From the NCBI RefSeq assembly GCF_016734815.1, contig NZ_JAERQF010000009.1, positions 62,001 through 126,000 on the forward strand: a DNA stretch of 64,000 nt, given 5' to 3'. The translations under genes were made by a program, and so were the position numbers. Below are positions 59,303 to 64,000 of this stretch, one piece after another. The notes below the pieces were generated by a model. That model saw only the letters and a program-made list of their open reading frames with translations. It was not told the DNA's origin and did not search any database. The stretch's first letter is position 1, and every line of letters begins with the position of its first letter. This stretch comes from Hymenobacter rubidus. Its GTDB lineage: Bacteria; Bacteroidota; Bacteroidia; Cytophagales; Hymenobacteraceae.

Positions 59303-60631
59303 CTAACGGCGAGCGGGCGGAAACGAGAGCAGAAAGGACGTACCCAAGCCCTCAATCGAGTTCACCTCGATGCCGATGCCGTGCAAGTCGGCAACGGTGC
59401 GGGCGATGCTCAGGCCCAGGCCGTAGCTGTCGGGGTCGGCAGTGGCGCCTTTGTCGAAGCGGTGGAACAGTTGCGGCAGCTGCGCCTTGCTGATGCCCTG
59501 GCCGGTGTCGCGCACTTCGAGCACGTAGCCGCCGCCGGTGGGCGCGGGGCGGCCCAGCACGTAAATCAGGCCGCCCTCGCGGTTGTACTTGATGGCGTTG
59601 CTCACCAGGTTGAAGAGCAGCGTGAACAGCAGGCCGCGGTTGCAATTCGTGACGATGAAATCGGGCTGCATTTCCTGGTGCAGGGTCAGGTGGCGGGCCT
59701 CCAGGCGGTCCTGCACCTCCTCGGACAGCTCGGCCACCAGCGCAGCCAGCGACACGGTTTCGGTGCGGGTGAACTGGTCGTTCTCAATCTTGGATATCAT
59801 GAGCAGGGACTTGATAATGGTGCGGAGCCGGTGCACGGTGCGCTGCGATTCGACCACCCGCAGCTGGTTTTCTTCCGACAGGCTCTCGTCGGCCAGCATG
59901 TTGTCGAAGCGGTACTGCAGGGCCGCTAGGGGCGTGAGCAGCTCGTGCGAGGCGTCGGCGATGAACTTGCGCTCCTTGCTGAACGAGGCCTGAATGGTGG
60001 CCATCATCTCGCGCAGGCTCTCGTCGAGGTAGCGGAAATCGTCGGTGCTGGTGGCTACCGGCTCAAAATCGAAGGCGGGCGGGTAGTGGCTGTTGCGCAG
60101 CCGCTGCCGGATGATGGTATAGAACGGCGCGAGCAGGTAGCGAAAAAAGGCCAGGTCGGCCAGGGTGGTCAGGGCCACGCCCACCAGCAGAAGGTAGAGG
60201 GCGTAGCGGCGGAAGTTGTGTTCGGTTTCGCCGATGCTGCCCGTGCTGCGGCCGATTTCGAGCAGGTAGTTCTGGCCATTTTGAGCGAAGGAGTAGCTCA
60301 GCACCCGGTACTCCACAATTTCGTCCTCCACGGCCCGCTTCGAGTCTTCGATGACGTCAATTTTCGGCCCCGGCACAATGGTCTCCAAAGAAATAAACTC
60401 CTCCTTCAGCAGGTTGTAGCTGCCGTACGACGACTGCCCGCCTTCGATAAAGGCCGAAATGCCGTTGCGCCGAATCAGGCGCAACACCTTCTCCTTTTTC
60501 TGGGCCAGGCGCTGGTCGGTGCTCAGCAGGGCCAGGCGGCTCATCACCGGCGGCAGCCCCACCACCAGCAGCAGCAGAATGGCCACCCGCGAAAAAGCGT
60601 TGAAAAGGGAGAATTTGGTGCTGAGCTTCAT
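59303..60631 (-). CDS. Sensor histidine kinase
   Basis: A 442-residue membrane kinase. A transmembrane helix at ~12-32 (AFSRVAILLLLVVGLPPVM), a ~130-residue periplasmic sensor region and a second helix near 167-187 (LYLLLVGVALTTLADLAFF) are followed by HisKA with FIADASHELLTPLAAL. The HATPase domain has the N-box LVSNAIKYN, DTGQGISKAQ and SYGLGLSIARTVAD. It phosphorylates the OmpR-type regulator encoded just upstream (60795-61469). The two genes are separated by 163 bp holding a family A repeat, an unusual arrangement for a two-gene operon. Confidence 0.94.
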   Translation of the reverse strand: MKLSTKFSLFNAFSRVAILLLLVVGLPPVMSRLALLSTDQRLAQKKEKVLRLIRRNGISAFIEGGQSSYGSYNLLKEEFISLETIVPGPKIDVIEDSKRAVEDEIVEYRVLSYSFAQNGQNYLLEIGRSTGSIGETEHNFRRYALYLLLVGVALTTLADLAFFRYLLAPFYTIIRQRLRNSHYPPAFDFEPVATSTDDFRYLDESLREMMATIQASFSKERKFIADASHELLTPLAALQYRFDNMLADESLSEENQLRVVESQRTVHRLRTIIKSLLMISKIENDQFTRTETVSLAALVAELSEEVQDRLEARHLTLHQEMQPDFIVTNCNRGLLFTLLFNLVSNAIKYNREGGLIYVLGRPAPTGGGYVLEVRDTGQGISKAQLPQLFHRFDKGATADPDSYGLGLSIARTVADLHGIGIEVNSIEGLGTSFLLSFPPARR

Positions 60632-60660
60632 GGGTCAAAAGAGCGTCCTGACAGGCAAGA

Positions 60661-60767
60661 ACGTCATGCCGAGCGCAGCCGAGGCATCTCGGGTGGGGTA
60701 GTAATTCAATCGAAAGGAAAGAAGTAGTGGGGCACGCGAGATGCCTCGGCTACGCTCGGCATGACGT
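60661..60767. repeat. Inverted-repeat element, family A, copy 4
   Basis: The arms 60661-60691 and 60737-60767 are complementary apart from one or two positions (acgtcatgccgagcgcagcc and partner). The loop contains gtagtaattcaatcg. It lies between the response regulator and histidine kinase genes. Confidence 0.85.
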
Positions 60768-60794
60768 GCTAATATCGCAGCGGTGCTGCCCCGC

Positions 60795-61469
60795 TCACAG
60801 CCGCACCCGGTAGCCCAGGCCGCGCACGGTTTCCAGCCAGTCGGTGTCGGCGTGCTGGCCCAGCTTCTTGCGCAGGTTTTTGATGTGGGCGTCGATGTAG
60901 TTCGAGTCAAAGCCGCCCTCAGAGAGGTTGCCCCAGATGTGCTCGGTGAGCTGCAGGCGGGTGAGCACCCGGTTTTTGTGCAGCACGAGGTAGCTCAGCA
61001 TGTCGAATTCCTTCACCGAGAGGCTCACTTCCTGGCCCTGGTGCAGCACGCGCCGGTTTTGCAAGTCCAACTCGAACGCGCCGCAGGGCACCAGCGGCTT
61101 GTGCAGGCCAAAGCGGCGGCGGGTGATGGCGTGCATGCGGGCCAGCAGCTCGGGCAGCGAAAAGGGCTTGGCCAGGTAGTCGTCGGCGCCGAGCTCCAGG
61201 CCGCCGATGCGGTCCTGCACCGCGCCGCGGGCCGTAAGGACGATAACGGCGGCCTGCAGCTCGTTCTGCTTGGCTTCGGTTAGCACGTCGAGGCCGTCGC
61301 CGTCGGGCAGGCCCAGGTCGAGGAGCACGAAGTCGAATGGCGTGTCGGCCAGCTGGGCGCGGGCGGCGGCGGCGGTGCGGGCCACGGTGCAGAGGTAGCT
61401 GTGGTTGTGCAGGAAGATGCCCAGCTCGCGGGCCAGCGTACGCTCGTCTTCGACAATGAGAACGGTCAT
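60795..61469 (-). CDS. OmpR/PhoB-family response regulator
   Basis: 224 residues. The receiver domain has acidic residues VEDE, phospho-Asp in FVLLDLGLPDGDG (~51), the Thr in VLTARG, and Lys in DDYLAKPFSLPE. The winged-helix DNA-binding domain is SLSVKEFDMLSYLVLHKNRV, then DAHIKNLRKKLGQHADTDWL and VRGLGYRVRL. Length and order are standard. It is the partner of the downstream kinase. Target genes may include the adjacent outer-membrane and small secreted proteins, from position only. Confidence 0.95.
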   Translation of the reverse strand: MTVLIVEDERTLARELGIFLHNHSYLCTVARTAAAARAQLADTPFDFVLLDLGLPDGDGLDVLTEAKQNELQAAVIVLTARGAVQDRIGGLELGADDYLAKPFSLPELLARMHAITRRRFGLHKPLVPCGAFELDLQNRRVLHQGQEVSLSVKEFDMLSYLVLHKNRVLTRLQLTEHIWGNLSEGGFDSNYIDAHIKNLRKKLGQHADTDWLETVRGLGYRVRL

Positions 61470-61488
61470 GGCGGGAAGGAATAGCGGG

Positions 61489-62385
61489 CTACAGGTTCAG
61501 CGAAAGGCTGCTGGTGAAGTAGGACCGGGCGCCGGAGGCATCCTCGGGCAGCAGGTTCACGGGGATGGAATAGCGCCAGGCCACCTGCACCGATACCTTG
61601 CCCAGCGAGTACGTCACGGGCACGCGCAGCTCGTAGTTGAGCACCTGGAAGCGGGTGGTCGTGGTGGTGGTCGTGGTGGTTTTGCCGGCGTTGCCGCTGT
61701 TGCCGTGGCCGTTGCCGCGCTGCACCTGCTGCACCAGGCTGGTTTCGGCGAAGCGCTGGGTGCCGGCCGTGGCACTGATGCGGGGCTCGATGGACACGTA
61801 GTCCTCGGCCGTGAACACCTTTTCGAACTCGAAGTTGCGGGAGTTGTCGAGCACCAGGAACCCGTCGCTCGTCTCACCAAACAGGTAGGCCGCGTTCAGG
61901 CGCGTGTACACGTAACCCCAGTCCCAGCCCAGGTAGCCATCAAAAGAGTTGTTGACGCTGGACTTCACCAGCGGGCTGTTGGGCGCGAACAGGAAGCGCG
62001 AGTAGCTCGCCGAGGCATCCACTTTCTTCGAGAGGTCGCCGTCCCAGCCCAGCGAGAGGTCGGTTTCGTCCAGGGTGCTGCCGGTGTTGAGCAGGTTGTA
62101 GCCCACGGCCGAGCCCCACACGCCAAAGCGGCTTTTGTAGGTGAGCTCGCCGGCCGTGTAGGGGTAGCGCGTGGTTTGGGTGCGGCCGAAAAACGAGGAG
62201 TTGCTGCCGTAGCTCAGGGCCGCCGTGAAGCCGCCGTGCGGGGCGGGGTTGCTGTCGGTGGCGGGGGCGGTGGGGCTGCCAGCCGACTGGCTGCTGCCCA
62301 CGTCCTGCCCGCTGGCCGAATAGCCGCCCAGGCAACTCGCCAACAGCACCATCAGCCCGAAGCCGGCACGGCGTAAAAATAGCAT
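61489..62385 (-). CDS. Probable outer-membrane beta-barrel protein
   Basis: 298 residues with an N-terminal export signal (GFGLMVLLASCLGGYSASGQ; the LASC may be a lipobox). The rest shows repeated amphipathic strands ending in aromatic residues (FTAALSYGSNSSFFGR; LDETDLSLGWDGDLSKKVDA; NAAYLFGETSDGFLVLDN) and ends SYFTSSLSLNL. A run of nine Thr follows GNGHGNSGNAGK near residue 240, probably an exposed loop. It is 19 bp upstream of the response regulator gene and in the same direction, so it may be co-transcribed. The function is unknown. Confidence 0.82.
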   Translation of the reverse strand: MLFLRRAGFGLMVLLASCLGGYSASGQDVGSSQSAGSPTAPATDSNPAPHGGFTAALSYGSNSSFFGRTQTTRYPYTAGELTYKSRFGVWGSAVGYNLLNTGSTLDETDLSLGWDGDLSKKVDASASYSRFLFAPNSPLVKSSVNNSFDGYLGWDWGYVYTRLNAAYLFGETSDGFLVLDNSRNFEFEKVFTAEDYVSIEPRISATAGTQRFAETSLVQQVQRGNGHGNSGNAGKTTTTTTTTTRFQVLNYELRVPVTYSLGKVSVQVAWRYSIPVNLLPEDASGARSYFTSSLSLNL

Positions 62386-62405
62386 AAGCGGAGGGTCGAA
62401 AGCGG

Positions 62406-62765
62406 TTAATGGCCCCGGCCCACGCCGGCGGGGCGGCCGGCCCCTACCCCACCCGCGCCGCGCGCACCGCGGCCCGCGCCCCCAGCGTCTCGGCTGCCCC
62501 GGGCCCCGCGCGCGCTACGCTCTGGCCGGCTGCCCCGGGCTGAGGGGGTTTCGGAGGTGCCGTCGTTGTCATCGTCCACGCGCTCGGGCTTGCTTTTGCG
62601 CTCGGTTTGGGGCACGGCTTTCACTGGCGGCTCGGCGCCGGGCGTGGTCTGGCTTGGGGCTTGCGCCACAGGCTGAGCGGCTTGGGCAACCCCGGGGGCA
62701 GCCTGTGCCTGCGCCCGGCCAGCCCCCAGCAGCCCCAGGGAAAGAAAGCAAATTACAGTTTTCAT
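62406..62765 (-). CDS. Small secreted Arg/Gly-rich protein
   Basis: 119 residues. The signal peptide is MKTVICFLSLGLLGAGRAQA. The middle is Ala/Gln/Pro-rich. An acidic patch (VDDDNDG) resembles a calcium-binding loop but is isolated. The C-terminal 45 residues are an RG-rich tail (SARGSRPERSARGARGSRDA, then GGAGRGARGAGG). No known family. It lies in the leftward run of genes with the outer-membrane protein and two-component system. Confidence 0.72.
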   Translation of the reverse strand: MKTVICFLSLGLLGAGRAQAQAAPGVAQAAQPVAQAPSQTTPGAEPPVKAVPQTERKSKPERVDDDNDGTSETPSARGSRPERSARGARGSRDAGGAGRGARGAGGVGAGRPAGVGRGH

Positions 62766-62905
62766 GATAATCAAACCCGGTTTCCCGGCAGGATAGAAGG
62801 AAGCAAATTACAACGCAAAAAAGCCGGGGCAGGCACTAAGCCACAAAGCCGGCCGCACTCCCGAACAACTACAGGAGGACGGCCGGCGCAAGTACGGCGG
62901 GGGGT

Positions 62906-63301
62906 TTAGTGGCCGTGGGCGTGGGTGCCGGCGTGGGAGTTGGCCACGTGGCCGCCGCCCAGGTGGCCGCTGGCATGGCTGTGCTCGCCACGGGCGCTGC
63001 GGGTGGCATGGTCGATGCCGCGCCCACTGCGGGCCACGGTGCTCACGGCCGCGCCTTTGTCGGCGCCGGTGAGGGACGTGGTTTTGGTGAAGGTGCTCAC
63101 GTTCTGGCCGTGGTTAGCCGGCTTGCCGGCTTTGTCGCCGTCGCGGTCATCGTCGCCCTCTGCGTCGTGCTGTTTGATTTTGACTTTGTGTTCACGCTCC
63201 GCTTTGGGGGCGTTGGCGGTAGCCGAGGAGGGGGCCGGTGCCTGGGCCAGGGCGGCAAACGAGCCCAGCAGGGCAACGGCTAAAGCAAGGGTTCTTTTCA
63301 T
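62906..63301 (-). CDS. Small secreted His-rich protein
   Basis: 131 residues. The signal peptide is MKRTLALAVALLGSFAALAQ. The mature protein has a charged middle (EREHKVKIKQHDAEGDDDRD). The His/Gly-rich C-terminus (GEHSHASGHLGGGHVANSHA, then GTHAHGH) could bind divalent metals. A TAAGTTTG -7 element at 63335-63342 supports this start. The role is unknown; periplasmic metal binding is a guess from composition. Confidence 0.75.
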   Translation of the reverse strand: MKRTLALAVALLGSFAALAQAPAPSSATANAPKAEREHKVKIKQHDAEGDDDRDGDKAGKPANHGQNVSTFTKTTSLTGADKGAAVSTVARSGRGIDHATRSARGEHSHASGHLGGGHVANSHAGTHAHGH

Positions 63302-63334
63302 GGGAATTGAAGTTGAATCGGTTGAAGAATGAGA

Positions 63335-63342
63335 CAAACTTA
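63335..63342 (-). promoter_or_regulatory. -7 promoter element (TAAGTTTG)
   Basis: An exact TAnnTTTG match on the minus strand, 33 bp upstream of the His-rich protein gene. No -33 partner is clear. Confidence 0.45.
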
Positions 63343-63419
63343 TTATGCCAACATGATGCGAAAATGATAGCGAAGGCGGCTGACTACTAAAGAAGCTGTT
63401 TCGGAAGGGTCTCGCTTGC

Positions 63420-63510
63420 CGGTCCGCCGCCGTAGGCGTCCGACCGGTTGTCGTCAGAACGAAATCGTTGTTGCTTCGACCGGTCGGACCGCCTAGGGCA
63501 GTCGGACCGG
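63420..63510. repeat. Imperfect inverted repeat, family G
   Basis: Left 63420-63447 (cggtccgccgccgtaggcgt and on) and right 63480-63510 (ccggtcggaccgcctagg and on) are complementary with several small gaps. Both sides repeat the ggtcgga/tccgacc core. It lies between the His-rich and YceI genes. Confidence 0.65.
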
Positions 63511-63523
63511 AGCTGGTGACCTG

Positions 63524-64000
63524 TTAGCGACCGGCCGAGGCGGGAGCGGCAAAGGGTGCCAGCGTGCCGTCCACGGTGATGGTGACGACTTCGGCAATCT
63601 TGTTGAACATGAGCGTGGGCACCTCGATGCGGTGGTCGGCCAGCTTGGCGGTGAACTTGCTGGCCACGGTGGCCACTCCGTTGCGCACCGTGACGGTGCA
63701 GGGAATGGTGCGGGGCGTGGCCACGCCGTGAATGGTGAGGTCGCCGGTGGCCGTGACGGGGTAGTCGCCGTCCTTTTTCAGGTCCAGCGGCCCTTGCAGC
63801 GTGCCCCGAAAACCGGCCGTGGGAAACTTACCGCTTTCCAGGTAATTCTCGTTGAAATGGCTCTGCATCAGCCCCGACGGGAAGACGAACGAGGTGATGG
63901 GCAGCCGAAACGCGAAGGTGTGGGCATCGGCATCGAGCACGCCCTTGAGCTCGGTGCTGCTGGCCTCAATGTTTTCGACGGGGGCCGCCGAAAAGAAGCG
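63524..64000 (-). CDS. YceI-family periplasmic protein (5' end outside window)
   Basis: The frame is open from the right edge for 158 residues, so the start and signal peptide are missing. It begins RFFSAAPVENIEASSTELKG, the usual YceI opening. It continues with FAFRLPITSFVFPSGLMQSH, FPTAGFRGTLQGPLDL, ATGDLTIHGVATPRTIPC and VPTLMFNKIAEVVTITVDG, a lipocalin-like beta-barrel. YceI proteins bind polyisoprenoid-type lipids in the periplasm. No frameshift is visible. Confidence 0.92.
   Translation of the reverse strand, partial: RFFSAAPVENIEASSTELKGVLDADAHTFAFRLPITSFVFPSGLMQSHFNENYLESGKFPTAGFRGTLQGPLDLKKDGDYPVTATGDLTIHGVATPRTIPCTVTVRNGVATVASKFTAKLADHRIEVPTLMFNKIAEVVTITVDGTLAPFAAPASAGR

Overview
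The window is chromosomal DNA of a high-GC Bacteroidota bacterium, most likely a Hymenobacter-type member of the Cytophagales. This is inferred from several secreted proteins with C-terminal type IX secretion (T9SS) sorting domains, a SusC-like TonB receptor, a TPR-histidine kinase-receiver-AraC hybrid regulator, and repeated matches to the Bacteroidota promoter form (-33 TTG/TTTG, -7 TAnnTTTG). No rRNA, CRISPR array, intact transposase or phage module is visible. One tRNA-Arg is present.

Layout. 0-9.5 kb: a secreted Ser/Thr/Met-rich protein cut by the window edge, trxA, dnaE, a LysM lytic transglycosylase and a T9SS beta-propeller-like protein. 9.7-17.3 kb: TonB receptor, O-methyltransferase, then a leftward block of M16 peptidase, SRA-HNH nuclease and stand-alone SRA protein (probably methylation-dependent restriction), and a GT9 glycosyltransferase with an intergenic repeat inserted in frame. 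17.5-31.7 kb: flotillin, an Lrp regulator, a candidate structured RNA, dsbD, a CorC-type protein, a TM2 lipoprotein, gamma-carbonic anhydrase, a radical SAM protein, an endonuclease III homologue, an OmpA/glycine-zipper trio and accD. 32-44.2 kb: another OmpA lipoprotein, T9SS proteins (one with thirteen 47-residue repeats), several hydrolases and cystathionine gamma-synthase. 44.3-59.2 kb: a VTT membrane protein, tRNA-Arg, then an accessory-looking zone of gene relics, a large hybrid regulator, an S74 (endosialidase-chaperone) adhesin, glycine-rich T9SS proteins and a duplicated S74 tail. 59.3-64 kb: a two-component system beside an outer-membrane protein and two small secreted proteins, then a YceI-family gene running off the end.

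Two themes stand out. First, the intergenic spaces hold at least seven kinds of long inverted repeat, two of them multicopy. In several places the arms supply a gene's stop codon, and one copy has become protein sequence. Second, there is a candidate ~230-nt RNA at 20.2-20.4 kb with a canonical promoter, a long-range closing stem and two hairpins with identical 10-nt loops. The 45-59 kb zone, with a hybrid regulator flanked by two copies of a 44-bp dyad, is the best candidate for a locally regulated surface-adhesin system.
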